This document shows, piece by piece, positions 19,674 to 28,279 of a DNA stretch of 64,000 nt. Position numbers and translations under genes: made by a program. Location of the stretch: NCBI GenBank assembly GCA_016744115.1, contig JADGEZ010000003.1, positions 24,748 to 88,747 on the forward strand. Reading direction: 5' to 3'. The stretch is from Sulfurimonas sp. Lineage in GTDB: Bacteria > Campylobacterota > Campylobacteria > Campylobacterales > Sulfurimonadaceae. Under the pieces are notes generated by a model. The model was not told where the DNA came from. It did not search any database and worked only from the letters and a program-made list of their open reading frames with translations. Position 1 is the stretch's first letter; every line of letters starts with the position of its first letter.

Positions 19674-20387
19674 ATGCAAAAGAGAGAACTACTTTACGAG
19701 GGAAAAGCAAAAAAGCTTTTTTTAACAGATGATAAAAACTTAGTTATTTCAGAATTTAAAGATGATTTAACTGCGTTTAATGGTGAAAAAAAGTCTAGTG
19801 AATCGGGTAAAGGTGCGTTAAATAATAAGATTTCAACTGAACTTTTTAAACTTTTAGAAGCAAATGGAATTCAAACTCACTTTGTAAAGATGCTAGATGA
19901 TAATCACATGCTACATACTAAGGTTGATGTTATATTAATCGAAGTAATCGTGCGTAATATTGCCACAGGTTCATTAACTCGTAATCTTGGAATAAAAGAT
20001 GGTACGATACTTCCCTTTACTCTCGTAGAGTTTGATTATAAAGACGATGATTTAGGAGATCCTAAACTCAATGATCAACATGCACTTATCTTAGGTTTAG
20101 TTGAGCATCAAGATGAACTTGATAAACTTCGTAGAATGGCTAGACAAATCAATGATATTCTCCGTCCATATTTTTTAGAGCGTGGTCTTAATCTAGTTGA
20201 TTTTAAACTAGAATTTGGAAAAGATTCTACTGGAAATATAATCCTAGTAGATGAAATATCACCTGACAATTGTCGCTTTTGGGATGTGCAGAGTGGTGAA
20301 AAGATGGATAAAGATAGATTTCGTCAAGGTTTAGGCGGTGTGAAAGTAGCGTATGAACAAGTATTAAATAGAATTTTAGGAAAGTAA
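19674..20387 (+). CDS. purC: Phosphoribosylaminoimidazole-succinocarboxamide synthase
   Basis: PurC joins aspartate to CAIR in purine synthesis. The 237-residue protein starts with the family pattern [18 protein letters not shown], which forms the ATP site, and contains [22 protein letters not shown] and [14 protein letters not shown] motifs, the latter binding metal and aspartate. It is the first of three adjacent purine genes: 3 bp separate it from purS, and purS and purQ overlap by 1 bp. Confidence 0.96.
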   Translation: MQKRELLYEGKAKKLFLTDDKNLVISEFKDDLTAFNGEKKSSESGKGALNNKISTELFKLLEANGIQTHFVKMLDDNHMLHTKVDVILIEVIVRNIATGSLTRNLGIKDGTILPFTLVEFDYKDDDLGDPKLNDQHALILGLVEHQDELDKLRRMARQINDILRPYFLERGLNLVDFKLEFGKDSTGNIILVDEISPDNCRFWDVQSGEKMDKDRFRQGLGGVKVAYEQVLNRILGK

Positions 20388-20390
20388 AAA

Positions 20391-20633
20391 ATGATAAAAG
20401 CCATTGTAAATATATCTCTTAAAACGGGTGTTTTAGATTCTCAAGGAAAAGCTGTTCACCACGCACTTGATTCTCTTGATTTTAAAGGGGTTAGTGATGT
20501 CCGTATTGGGAAACAAATCATTTTAAAACTAGACACAGATGACAAAATGAAAGGTATGAAAGATGTAGAAAAAATGTGCGAAGAACTTTTAGCCAATACT
20601 GTTATCGAAGACTATGAGATAGAGCTAGTATAA
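20391..20633 (+). CDS. purS: FGAM synthase subunit PurS
   Basis: PurS is the small bridging subunit of the three-part formylglycinamidine ribonucleotide synthase used outside the gamma-proteobacteria. The 80-residue protein has the pattern VNISLKTGVLDSQGKAVHHALDSL and RIGKQIIL, and ends with a ferredoxin-like fold. It links PurL and PurQ; purL is not in this window. It overlaps purQ by 1 bp. Confidence 0.93.
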   Translation: MIKAIVNISLKTGVLDSQGKAVHHALDSLDFKGVSDVRIGKQIILKLDTDDKMKGMKDVEKMCEELLANTVIEDYEIELV

Positions 20634-21304
20634 TGAAAGTATCAATCGTCCAATTTCCAGGTACGAACTGCGAGTATGATACACGAGATGCTTTTCAAAG
20701 ATTAGGTGCTACTACAGAAATTGTATGGCACAAAGCACAAATTCTTCCTGAAAATACGGATTTACTTGTGATTGCTGGTGGTTTTTCTTATGGTGACTAC
20801 TTAAGATGTGGTGCTATTGCAAGATTTTCACCTATTATGAAAGAGGTGACTACTTATGCAAATAATGGAGGGACAGTTCTTGGAATTTGTAATGGTTTCC
20901 AAGTTTTAACTGAGGCTGGATTACTCCCAGGTGCATTAAAAAGAAATGACAATCTTCATTTTATCTCTAAGCACCATCATTTAAAAGTTATAAATAATGA
21001 CAATATTTTTTTAAAAAAACTTCCTGTTAACTCTATTATAAATATTCCTATAGCACATCATGATGGAAATTATTTTATTGATAAAAATGGGCTCATAGAG
21101 TTGGAAAAAAATAATCAAATCCTTTTAAAATATACTAATGCCCATGGTGAAATTCAAAATCCTAACGGTAGCGTGAAGTCTATCGCTGGAATTTGTAATA
21201 AAGATAAAAATGTTTTTGGTCTTATGCCTCATCCTGAGAGAGCAATGGAATTAATCCTTGGCTCAGATGATGGTCTTGCTATGATTCAAGGATTTCTACA
21301 GTAG
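20633..21304 (+). CDS. purQ: FGAM synthase glutaminase subunit PurQ
   Basis: PurQ releases ammonia from glutamine for FGAM synthase. The 223-residue class I amidotransferase has the substrate start VSIVQFPGTNCEYDT, the oxyanion strand GGFSYGDYLRCGA, the nucleophile Cys in LGICNGFQVL (about residue 86), and the His-Glu pair in LMPHPERAMEL near the C-terminus. It is translationally coupled to purS. The next gene starts with a GTG overlapping its stop by one base. Confidence 0.95.
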   Translation: MKVSIVQFPGTNCEYDTRDAFQRLGATTEIVWHKAQILPENTDLLVIAGGFSYGDYLRCGAIARFSPIMKEVTTYANNGGTVLGICNGFQVLTEAGLLPGALKRNDNLHFISKHHHLKVINNDNIFLKKLPVNSIINIPIAHHDGNYFIDKNGLIELEKNNQILLKYTNAHGEIQNPNGSVKSIAGICNKDKNVFGLMPHPERAMELILGSDDGLAMIQGFLQ

Positions 21305-22350
21305 TGAAGTATTTTTTTCTTTTAACTCTTTTCTTCTTCTCTGGCTTGAGTGCTAATAAGGTCTTATATCTAAGCCATACCGATATTCCACAAAGAGTGA
21401 TAAAAGGTGAAGTATTCGCTATCACTATTAAAGTAATTTCAACAGTTAAAAATTTTACTAATATTACTTATAAATTTCACAATAGAAGAGGTTTGAAAGT
21501 TTTAAATTCTACCCCTTATCGTGAAAAGTATGAGAAGTATTTTTTAGAAACTTTTAAATTTATTGCTACAAATAATTCTGCAAGGTTACCCGATATTACA
21601 GCAACAATAGGAAACTATGGAGAATTTAAATCAACAACATTAAAAGGTAGAAAATTAAATATTATATCACTCAATCCAAAAAATGATTTTTCAAATATTA
21701 TTGCTAACTCTTTAGAGCTTGGTGAGTATAAAACTACAAGTTATGACACCAAGCACAACATTATAATATTTACTGCCTTAGCACAGAACTCTAATCTTTC
21801 TGTTATGAAATTTAGTAATGTTTTTAAACAAGGTAAAGAATCCTTGAGAGATTCTTATATTGATCCGAGAATAACATATTTTGTAGTTATAAATAAAGAA
21901 CTTGAAAATTTTACTTTTTCTTACTTTAATCTCATTTCAAATAAATTCACTAAAATTACAATTCCTATAATTGTAGATGATGATAGTGTAACAACGCAAA
22001 CAGATTTAAAACCTAAGGATCAATCCAAAGAAAAGATAAAAATGACTATAGCAATTATAGTTGCTGTGATTATCTTTATTTTAGCTGTATGGAAAAAACA
22101 TTATTTTTATATAATATTAATCATTTTTCCTATTGTTTATATTCTATACTTTACTATGCCATCTCAAGATATTTGTATAAAAAGAGCTAGTATGATACAA
22201 CTACTTCCCGTACATAATGGAACGATTTTTGAAACAACAAAGGTGCAATATCACTTATCAAAAGAGGGAAGAGTTAAAGATTTCACAAAAGTAAAACTAA
22301 AAAATGAAAAAATTGGTTGGGTGAAAAATGAAGATATTTGCTCGCCTTAG
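21304..22350 (+). CDS. Membrane-anchored protein with a C-terminal SH3-like domain, unknown function
   Basis: A 348-residue protein I do not recognise by name. It has a signal peptide (MKYFFLLTLFFFSGLSA), a beta-rich extracytoplasmic part to about 230, a membrane helix pair at about 245-285, and a C-terminal tail of about 60 residues with LLPVHNGTIFETTK and KLKNEKIGWV, a pattern typical of bacterial SH3 domains. The architecture is reminiscent of BatD/oxygen-tolerance-like proteins, which have Ig-like domains, a helix and a C-terminal tail, but this is only a resemblance. Start is GTG, overlapping the purQ stop. plsC begins 23 bp before its end. Confidence 0.55.
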   Translation: MKYFFLLTLFFFSGLSANKVLYLSHTDIPQRVIKGEVFAITIKVISTVKNFTNITYKFHNRRGLKVLNSTPYREKYEKYFLETFKFIATNNSARLPDITATIGNYGEFKSTTLKGRKLNIISLNPKNDFSNIIANSLELGEYKTTSYDTKHNIIIFTALAQNSNLSVMKFSNVFKQGKESLRDSYIDPRITYFVVINKELENFTFSYFNLISNKFTKITIPIIVDDDSVTTQTDLKPKDQSKEKIKMTIAIIVAVIIFILAVWKKHYFYIILIIFPIVYILYFTMPSQDICIKRASMIQLLPVHNGTIFETTKVQYHLSKEGRVKDFTKVKLKNEKIGWVKNEDICSP

Positions 22351-23026
22351 TTGGCTCTATGCTACAAGCATAATTTTCATCGCAATCACCTTAGTAATTT
22401 TGACTTACTACTTATTGCCACGCCCTTATGCTAGAAAAATATTTGCATGGTTTACAAGAATAGCTATCTTATTTTCAACTGATATTAAAGGAGAAGAAGA
22501 CCCCTCTGCTCAAATGTATCTTATCAACCATCAAAGTGATTTAGATATTGGTATCATGGAAACTATCTCAAGAAAAGATCTCTCTTGGGTTGCGAAAAAG
22601 GAGCTTTTTGATGTTCCTTTTTTTGGTTTAGTTATGAGTTTACCAGAAGATATTCCTATAGAAAGACAAAGTAAAAATTCTCTTATTCGTCTTCTTAAGG
22701 CTTCTAAAGATAGACTCAATAAAGGTCGAGTTATTACAATGTTTCCAGAGGGAACAAGATCAAGAAATTTAAGGATGCTTCCCTTTAAAAATGGAGCAAA
22801 GATTGTTGCAGATAAGTATCAACTCAAAGTACAACCTATCGTACTTATACAAACATCTAAATATTATAATATTAAAAAATTCTACTACAAACCAGGAACT
22901 ATAAAGGTTATTTTCATGGATTCATTTATCGCTAATAAAGATGATAAAAACTGGTTGAGTGACTTAAGAATAAAAATGCAAAAGGTATATGATGATGAGT
23001 TGGCAAACAATCCTAGCCATAGGTAG
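22328..23026 (+). CDS. plsC: 1-acyl-sn-glycerol-3-phosphate acyltransferase
   Basis: PlsC adds the second acyl chain to make phosphatidic acid at the inner membrane. The 232-residue protein has one N-terminal membrane helix (about 10-30), the catalytic H-x4-D motif at H68-D73 (NHQSDLD), and the phosphate-binding FPEGTRSR (about 140). A third block is around QPIVLIQ. The gene overlaps the previous one by 23 bp and the following crcB by 38 bp, so the three are packed tightly. Confidence 0.93.
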   Translation: MKIFARLSWLYATSIIFIAITLVILTYYLLPRPYARKIFAWFTRIAILFSTDIKGEEDPSAQMYLINHQSDLDIGIMETISRKDLSWVAKKELFDVPFFGLVMSLPEDIPIERQSKNSLIRLLKASKDRLNKGRVITMFPEGTRSRNLRMLPFKNGAKIVADKYQLKVQPIVLIQTSKYYNIKKFYYKPGTIKVIFMDSFIANKDDKNWLSDLRIKMQKVYDDELANNPSHR

Positions 23027-23387
23027 TGGCGGTTTTATCGGTGCAGTTTTAAGAGCTTACCTTAACGGGCTTATCTCTCATAAAGTCCCTCATACACTAC
23101 CCTTTGGAACACTCGGTGTTAATCTTATCGGTAGCTTTTTTATGGGTGTGCTAATCGCTTACTTTATGCATACAACTCTTTTTTCTCTTCACACCAAATC
23201 TTTTCTCTCGACTGGTATTTTAGGAGCATTAACCACTTATTCAACATTTGCAATTGAGAGTTTTTTACTCTTGGAGGGTGGATATATTTTCTTAGCTATG
23301 GCTAATATATCTTTGAATGCTTTTGGAACTATTTTCATGGCAGGAAGTGGTTTTTATTTAGTGAAGTTTTTTTTAAATAATAACTAA
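22989..23387 (+). CDS. crcB: Fluoride channel CrcB/Fluc
   Basis: CrcB/Fluc dimers export fluoride across the inner membrane. The 132-residue protein has four helices and the family motifs GGFIGAVLRAYLNG (helix 1), FGTLGVNLIGSFFMG (helix 2, with the conserved Asn) and STGILGALTTYSTFAIE (helix 3, with the Phe box). Three ATG codons in a row at 22989, 22992 and 22995 could serve as starts. It overlaps plsC by 38 bp. No fluoride riboswitch was seen, as expected for a gene inside another gene's end. Confidence 0.92.
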   Translation: MMMSWQTILAIGSGGFIGAVLRAYLNGLISHKVPHTLPFGTLGVNLIGSFFMGVLIAYFMHTTLFSLHTKSFLSTGILGALTTYSTFAIESFLLLEGGYIFLAMANISLNAFGTIFMAGSGFYLVKFFLNNN

Positions 23388-23410
23388 GATAGACTATGAA
23401 AAAAACTGTC

Positions 23411-23431
23411 ATTCGGTGCGTGACACGGAAT
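23411..23431. repeat. Hairpin repeat, copy A
   Basis: An imperfect palindrome, ATTCGGTG-CGTGA-CACGGAAT: 8-bp arms with one mismatch around a 5-base loop, in the 97-bp gap between crcB and the converging ABC ATPase gene. The same design occurs twice at 51.1 kb with the same spacing, flanking TCA and TCTA bases, and a similar loop. It could fold in RNA from either strand and may also act as a bidirectional terminator or stabiliser for the two converging genes. Confidence 0.65.
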
Positions 23432-23484
23432 CTAAAGTATTTCAATATGATATTCTCAATGGCTAAGCAATAGGACATAAATAA

Positions 23485-24054
23485 TTAAAGAGTTATTATC
23501 TCATCCGCACACCATGATGCCAGTTCCATATCATGCGTGATAAGCAGCATACCCATAGTGTTAAGATGTTTCATTAGCACACTCATAACCTCTAGTTGAA
23601 TAACATTGTCAAGTGCTGATGTTGGTTCATCAAGTAGTAACAAAGCAGGCTTCATCAGTATCGCTCTAAGAATTGATGCCCGTTGAAGTTGCCCACCAGA
23701 GAGTTCATGTGGTAATTTGAGTAATAATTCATAATCTAAATTAATCAATTCTAATAGTTCATTTATAGTATCTATGGGTGCAACATCTTGAATTTGATTA
23801 AGTAGGTTATAGCTTGGATGAAAAGAACTGTATGGGTCTTGAAAAACTTGTGAACATTTGGATTTAAGTATCGAACCAGAAAATGGTTTTAAATTTTTTA
23901 ATATCAATTCAAAAAGGGTACTCTTCCCAGCTCCACTCTCACCGACTATCGCTTTAATTTCACCTTTTTTTAGGCTCATTGAAAAGTCATTAAAAAGTAA
24001 GTTATCTTTAGTATAGCCAAATGAAAGGTTTTTTACTTCTAGTATATTACTCAA
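23485..24054 (-). CDS. ABC transporter ATP-binding protein (NikE/DppF-like), lone
   Basis: A compact 189-residue ATPase. Walker A GESGAGKST is at 38-46, the Q-loop is in SQVFQDPYSSFHPSYN, the signature HELSGGQLQRA is at about 115, Walker B LLLLDEPTSALD follows, and the H-loop is in LLITHDMELA. The Q-loop and signature resemble the peptide/nickel (Dpp/Nik) branch. It is shorter than usual (about 250), ending just after the H-loop. No permease or binding protein is next to it; its partner is dut, whose stop lies 2 bp before its start. It may be a remnant of a transporter or work with a distant permease. Confidence 0.78.
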   Translation of the reverse strand: MSNILEVKNLSFGYTKDNLLFNDFSMSLKKGEIKAIVGESGAGKSTLFELILKNLKPFSGSILKSKCSQVFQDPYSSFHPSYNLLNQIQDVAPIDTINELLELINLDYELLLKLPHELSGGQLQRASILRAILMKPALLLLDEPTSALDNVIQLEVMSVLMKHLNTMGMLLITHDMELASWCADEIITL

Positions 24055-24056
24055 AG

Positions 24057-24749
24057 TTAGCTCTTGTTTAAGGCCAAATATAACTTTGTAAGTTCCTTAT
24101 AAAGAGAGTCAGGCTTAATATTTGAATTCTTTTCCCACACTCTTTTCATCACTACATTGTCTTCTTCCCCTGCCCATATTTTAATATATGAACCATCTTT
24201 ATAGCCATTATCTTGACGAAATTGATTTAAGATATTTTTTCCAACATAAAGTCTATACAGTGATTCTAAGTTTAAGCCACTCATTACCACTAAATCAAAA
24301 AATTCTTGTATTAAGTTTTCTATATCTAAGCTATCATTATTTAAAGATATACGCATTATATTTTCAACTTTTTCAATGACTGTATCTTGTGTGTCAAAAG
24401 TATTACCTTGCACATCTATTACTCTAAAACTTTTAAATTCTGATATATTAATAGCTAAATCCTCAATGCCACCTTTGAAGTTTTGTGAGTAATTTTCAAT
24501 TGCTAAAGAGATAATAAAATGCCAAACATCTACTACTTCAATTTGAAGATTATCCCAATCAGCTTGAGCATTAATACTCTTCCAATGCTTCCAAGAAAAG
24601 CTATCAATCATCTCAGCACATTCCATATATATACACCTCTTCCAGTTAATAGTTTTACCAGTTTTAGTAAGACCCTTAGTCCAGTCTTCCCCATTAGTTG
24701 CATCATTGAGTTGCGATTGAAGTTGTAGCATTAAAAGTATTTTATCCAT
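24057..24749 (-). CDS. dut: Dimeric dUTP diphosphatase
   Basis: This enzyme hydrolyses dUTP to dUMP, keeping uracil out of DNA and feeding thymidylate synthesis. The 230-residue protein is the all-alpha dimeric (MazG-related) type known from Campylobacter, not the trimeric type. It begins with LLMLQLQSQLNDATNGEDW and has the metal-binding carboxylates in MECAEMIDSFSWKHWK and LQIEVVDVWHFIISLA. Such enzymes also occur in phages, but this one is the usual housekeeping form in the phylum. It is 2 bp upstream of the lone ABC ATPase gene on the minus strand. Confidence 0.85.
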   Translation of the reverse strand: MDKILLMLQLQSQLNDATNGEDWTKGLTKTGKTINWKRCIYMECAEMIDSFSWKHWKSINAQADWDNLQIEVVDVWHFIISLAIENYSQNFKGGIEDLAINISEFKSFRVIDVQGNTFDTQDTVIEKVENIMRISLNNDSLDIENLIQEFFDLVVMSGLNLESLYRLYVGKNILNQFRQDNGYKDGSYIKIWAGEEDNVVMKRVWEKNSNIKPDSLYKELTKLYLALNKS

Positions 24750-24802
24750 ATTTAATTCACCTATTTCTTTAAAGTTTTATTTGTTTATTGTACAATAAAT
24801 TT

Positions 24803-24976
24803 ATGAAAAGAATAAACTGTAGAGTATGTGAATATTATTTTGTAACATGGAAACCTCAACACCCTCACGGATGTAAAGCGTATGGATTTAAATCGCATCA
24901 AATCCCTTCATTAACAGTCTTTCAAAGTAGTGGGATAGAATGTTCTATGTTTAAGCAAAAAGTTTTTGCCAAATGA
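24803..24976 (+). CDS. Small cysteine-containing protein, unknown function
   Basis: A 57-residue protein, starting at the ATG at 24803 (MKRINCRVCEYYFVTW), divergent from dut. It has C-x2-C at residues 6 and 9, then PHGCKAYGFKS and SSGIECSMF, so four cysteines could bind zinc. Short proteins of this pattern seem common in Campylobacterota; some databases may name them after uracil-DNA glycosylase, but nothing of that catalytic domain is visible. The upstream TTG at 24788 is a less likely start. Its last 26 bp overlap the converging PNPOx-like gene. Confidence 0.6.
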   Translation: MKRINCRVCEYYFVTWKPQHPHGCKAYGFKSHQIPSLTVFQSSGIECSMFKQKVFAK

Positions 24977-25376
24977 TTTTTTCCCCAAAACCTAAAGTAT
25001 TATCTGTCATCTTAAAATAGTGGACTTTAATCTGCCATAAGGGAGGATTCATACTCTTAGCGTATCCAAATTTCTTAAAATAAAACTCTTTGTAATCTGG
25101 ATTATTACAACTTAAAAACTCTCCCCTAAACTGCACACCTTGAATTTGAGCAACCGTTTTGGTCTCCAAAAGTATATTGCCAGCGATCTTAGAGTTTTGC
25201 AATATATCTTGTATATGAGTAGTTTCATTACTACTAGCAACGATAAATGATTGAGATTCTTGGATATAAACATAAAAAAGACTGCATACGCTCAGTTGCT
25301 CGTTACTAAATGTTGCAAGGCTTAAAACATGATGCTTCTCTAAAAATGATGTAATTTTTTCTAAATCGTTTTTCAT
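24951..25376 (-). CDS. Pyridoxamine 5'-phosphate oxidase-like flavin-binding protein (YhbP type)
   Basis: A 141-residue split-barrel protein. The start EKITSFLEKHHVLSLATF is typical of the small PNPOx-like family, followed by SVCSLFYVYIQESQSFIVASS, then NSKIAGNILLE and VQFRGEFL. These proteins bind FMN, F420 or haem; which cannot be told here. It is cytoplasmic. It lies 26 bp downstream of the PP-loop gene of the minus-strand cassette and could be transcribed with it, but the family is common and it need not belong to the cassette. Its end overlaps the converging small gene. Confidence 0.7.
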   Translation of the reverse strand: MKNDLEKITSFLEKHHVLSLATFSNEQLSVCSLFYVYIQESQSFIVASSNETTHIQDILQNSKIAGNILLETKTVAQIQGVQFRGEFLSCNNPDYKEFYFKKFGYAKSMNPPLWQIKVHYFKMTDNTLGFGEKIIWQKLFA

Positions 25377-25402
25377 TATATAAAACTATCTAAGTCCTAT
25401 AA

Positions 25403-26626
25403 TCAGTCTGTACAATTACAAGGTAAACTATTTTCAAGATATTCTTGATTATTACCATTTTTAATTATTTCATAAGACATTTTACCATTGACACCAAAAA
25501 AATTGATAAACGGATTTTCTTCTTTAGTTTTTATATCTCTATTCTCTGCTACTAAATCTCTTTGATATTTTTTTTCTATATCAATCCACCAATCAATATT
25601 TTCAGGGTTTTTATCATCTGTAGTTGTTTCTATCTTTGATAATTTATTTCCACCCTTCATAAAACAGTAAACACAATTACCAAGACTTCCATCATACGGT
25701 AATCCCAAATCCCATTCTTTATTATCCCAATAATACTTAATGTCTTTTTGTATCATATTAAACTCTACTAATGGGGCATAAACATGCTCATTATTTTCTC
25801 TTAAATATGCTACTTCTATATTATCATTTAGTTTAGAATCAATTCTTTTTTTCATCTTTTCTAGCCTCATTGGTTCATCTGCTCTAAATCCAATAAAACT
25901 ACAAAACTCTATCTTTTTTTTATGTATAAAAATTTCTTTATTTTTTAAATTAACTCTTGTAAAATCTTTAAAATTCTGTTCTGGTCTAAATAGTGATCTT
26001 GTTAAACAATACTCTTTTTTATTCTGATAAATATCATAAGGAACTTTACCTCCATATTTTTGATGTTTTTTTGTATATAAAATATCTTTATCTATTCTAG
26101 TTATTTTTCCATAATGTCCTAATCTTGATATATAATCTAAATTTGAAAACCAATCATTTAAAAATTCATAAGTAACATCCATTTTCATTTTTTTAGTACA
26201 AGTTCTACCACTCATAAGACTAGGTAAATACATCTGCCAAGAAATAAGTTCTTCAAAGACTTCTCCTTTATGATGATAACCATTAGGATTATCCTCAGAA
26301 TAAGGTTTTTCATTTACTAATCTATATGCTTGAAATCTATCATAAACACCATTTTTACAATCTTCAAATGTTTGAAACTCTGTAAGAAAAAAAGGTATAT
26401 TATATTTTTCTTCACATCTTTTTTTACATTCAATGACAAAATTATAAGTTTTACTGTGTTCTGCTGATGTATTGTTAAATATAATAACATCACCACGACT
26501 TGCTTTTAACATATTATTTTTAAGCATAGAAAAGAGTAAAGCACCACTAGAACGACCACCTGAAAATTTTACAATATGTGGTATATTGGAGTGATAATCT
26601 TTAACATAATAATGCTCTAACTTCAT
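25403..26626 (-). CDS. PAPS-reductase-like PP-loop protein, last gene of the four-gene cassette
   Basis: A 407-residue member of the phosphoadenosine-phosphosulfate reductase (ATP pyrophosphatase) superfamily. The PP-loop FSGGRSSG is at 21-28, so it should bind and adenylate with ATP. A second block IGFRADEPMRLEKM (245-258) is typical of phage-borne and island-borne members. Cysteines C143 (GRTC), C318 and C321 (NCVYC), and C403 and C405 (PCNC) could hold an Fe-S cluster or carry sulfur. It is unlike the short assimilatory CysH. DndC and SspD, which add sulfur to DNA, belong to the same superfamily, but the mid-part does not show their full pattern to me. Its ATG overlaps the previous stop by 4 bp. 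Confidence 0.8.
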   Translation of the reverse strand: MKLEHYYVKDYHSNIPHIVKFSGGRSSGALLFSMLKNNMLKASRGDVIIFNNTSAEHSKTYNFVIECKKRCEEKYNIPFFLTEFQTFEDCKNGVYDRFQAYRLVNEKPYSEDNPNGYHHKGEVFEELISWQMYLPSLMSGRTCTKKMKMDVTYEFLNDWFSNLDYISRLGHYGKITRIDKDILYTKKHQKYGGKVPYDIYQNKKEYCLTRSLFRPEQNFKDFTRVNLKNKEIFIHKKKIEFCSFIGFRADEPMRLEKMKKRIDSKLNDNIEVAYLRENNEHVYAPLVEFNMIQKDIKYYWDNKEWDLGLPYDGSLGNCVYCFMKGGNKLSKIETTTDDKNPENIDWWIDIEKKYQRDLVAENRDIKTKEENPFINFFGVNGKMSYEIIKNGNNQEYLENSLPCNCTD

Positions 26627-27456
26627 GCAACCAAACTTTCTATTATCTTTCTATTATCTTCAATATCCAAAGAACCCATTGCTCTCCATGATGATTCAAT
26701 CCCAATCATTCGTATAATTTCTTTAAAATCTTTTGTATTAGTTACTTCTTTTTCAATTATATATTTAAATAGTCCATCTCTAATATTTTTATCTGCAATA
26801 ACTGTTAATTTTGAACTCATTCTCATTATTAACTCATTATAGTTTGTTGGGTTAGAGTTAAAATATTCATAAATAGTTTTTTCGTCAATTTTTGCTTTTT
26901 TGCTAATCTCTTTAGCAAGATAAATTTTCCACCAAGCTATAGCAAATGGAATATCTTGATAAATACCTTTTTTACCTCGTTCTTGAATTGCACCAAACAT
27001 ATGCCTAAGTATTGCTCTACATGTATTAAATAATTGTTTATCATTTCCTTGTTCCGATAATCTTAATGCTTCAATAATATTATTTTTACCATTTTTACTA
27101 TTTTCTACATAGGCTAGATAATATGGTTGAATAATATCATTTTGAATTGATTGAATAGTTATAGAAATCCATTTTAATGGATTTGAAGCATCAATAGTAG
27201 AAAAATTATTATTTTTTAGTACTTCCCATAAAGTAGGATAATGATATAAATAGTGAAGTTGTTGAAATTCATTTTCTGATAATTTTTCATTAAAATTAGA
27301 AAAATTAACTTCATTAAGTAATTGTTCTTTATCAAAATAAGTCAATAGATACTCTATAAAAGTATCTTTATCTAATGCTGATTCCAATAATAAAATAGAT
27401 TCTACTCTATTTTTAGTAACCTTTTTTAATCTTTGTAGTCCATTATTCATTATCAT
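26623..27456 (-). CDS. Unknown protein of the four-gene cassette (all-helical)
   Basis: A 277-residue protein (275 from the second ATG at 27450), not recognised. It appears all-helical, rich in Asn, Lys and Ile. Readable stretches include HYPTLWEVLKNNNFS, AILRHMFGAIQERGKKGIY and FAIAWWKIYLAKEISKKA. No nucleotide-binding motif, zinc motif, signal peptide or membrane helix is visible. It overlaps the 278-residue gene upstream by 14 bp (8 bp from the second ATG) and the PP-loop gene downstream by 4 bp, so it is made together with them. The coupling argues it is a subunit or partner of the ATPase or PP-loop protein. Confidence 0.75.
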   Translation of the reverse strand: MIMNNGLQRLKKVTKNRVESILLLESALDKDTFIEYLLTYFDKEQLLNEVNFSNFNEKLSENEFQQLHYLYHYPTLWEVLKNNNFSTIDASNPLKWISITIQSIQNDIIQPYYLAYVENSKNGKNNIIEALRLSEQGNDKQLFNTCRAILRHMFGAIQERGKKGIYQDIPFAIAWWKIYLAKEISKKAKIDEKTIYEYFNSNPTNYNELIMRMSSKLTVIADKNIRDGLFKYIIEKEVTNTKDFKEIIRMIGIESSWRAMGSLDIEDNRKIIESLVA

Positions 27457-28279
27457 TCTCCAACTTAATATTATGTTTTAAAAAATAACAAGCTACTTGA
27501 TTAGGATTAAATTCATCATCTTCCCAAGTTTTAATATCTTTATTTTTTAATTCTAGTTTTATGCCTTTAAAATTTGTCAATTCACTATCATCATCTTTAT
27601 ATTCCTTAGCTAAGTCCATAAATCCAAGACATAGCATATGAATAACTATACTTCTAAGATGAGAATCATTTGTTGGAAGTTGTTTAATTTTATCATATAG
27701 ATTAGATTCTACACTTGCTATAAATCTTCCACCTTCTTCTGAAATAACTGATACATCAAAGCCATATTTAACCGTACCGTTATTGTCTTTTTGAATTGTT
27801 AATAAATCACTTGCTGTATTTTCTAATTCTCTCCATCCTGCTCTAGCTAATATAGCACCTTTTTTAAGTTCTATTGTCGCACCATCCCAAAACTCATCTA
27901 ATCCCATTTTAGAAGAATTTAAAATAACTTCTTTATCATCACCTGTATATATAATAGCAGAGAAAAAACTTTGTGTTTCAAATGTTGTCTTTAATTGTAT
28001 CTTTTGCTTAATATGTGTTGATGAAATCAGTTGTAAAATATTATCAGTAGTTTCTCTATACATTGAAGATTTTAATACAATTGTTGTAATAAACTTTGCT
28101 TCATTGTTTTGTAGTAATTGTGATATTAAATTATTACTAGTTAGTTTATGCTCAAAAATTATATCATTTGACTTGCTATCACTATCGACTTGATTTACTT
28201 CATAAATAACTTCATTAATATAATCGAATTTATCTTCTTCCAATACTGGAAATGAATACGAACTTGTTATTTGATTCAT
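27443..28279 (-). CDS. Unknown protein of the four-gene cassette (beta-rich, GHKL partner)
   Basis: A 278-residue protein, not recognised. The first 60 residues are acidic (NEVIYEVNQVDSDSKSND), the middle is strand-rich with KEVILNSSKMGLDEFWDGA and KYGFDVSVISEEGGRF, and the end is acidic again. No catalytic motif is visible. Its ATG overlaps the stop of the GHKL ATPase gene by 4 bp (ATGA), so it is probably translated in step with it. Cytoplasmic by lack of signal peptide. It could be a structural or sensing partner of the ATPase. Confidence 0.75.
   Translation of the reverse strand: MNQITSSYSFPVLEEDKFDYINEVIYEVNQVDSDSKSNDIIFEHKLTSNNLISQLLQNNEAKFITTIVLKSSMYRETTDNILQLISSTHIKQKIQLKTTFETQSFFSAIIYTGDDKEVILNSSKMGLDEFWDGATIELKKGAILARAGWRELENTASDLLTIQKDNNGTVKYGFDVSVISEEGGRFIASVESNLYDKIKQLPTNDSHLRSIVIHMLCLGFMDLAKEYKDDDSELTNFKGIKLELKNKDIKTWEDDEFNPNQVACYFLKHNIKLENDNE

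Noticed and set aside
24057..24749. dUTPase as a prophage marker
   Set aside because: The dimeric type is the normal chromosomal form in Campylobacter relatives, and no phage structural gene is near.
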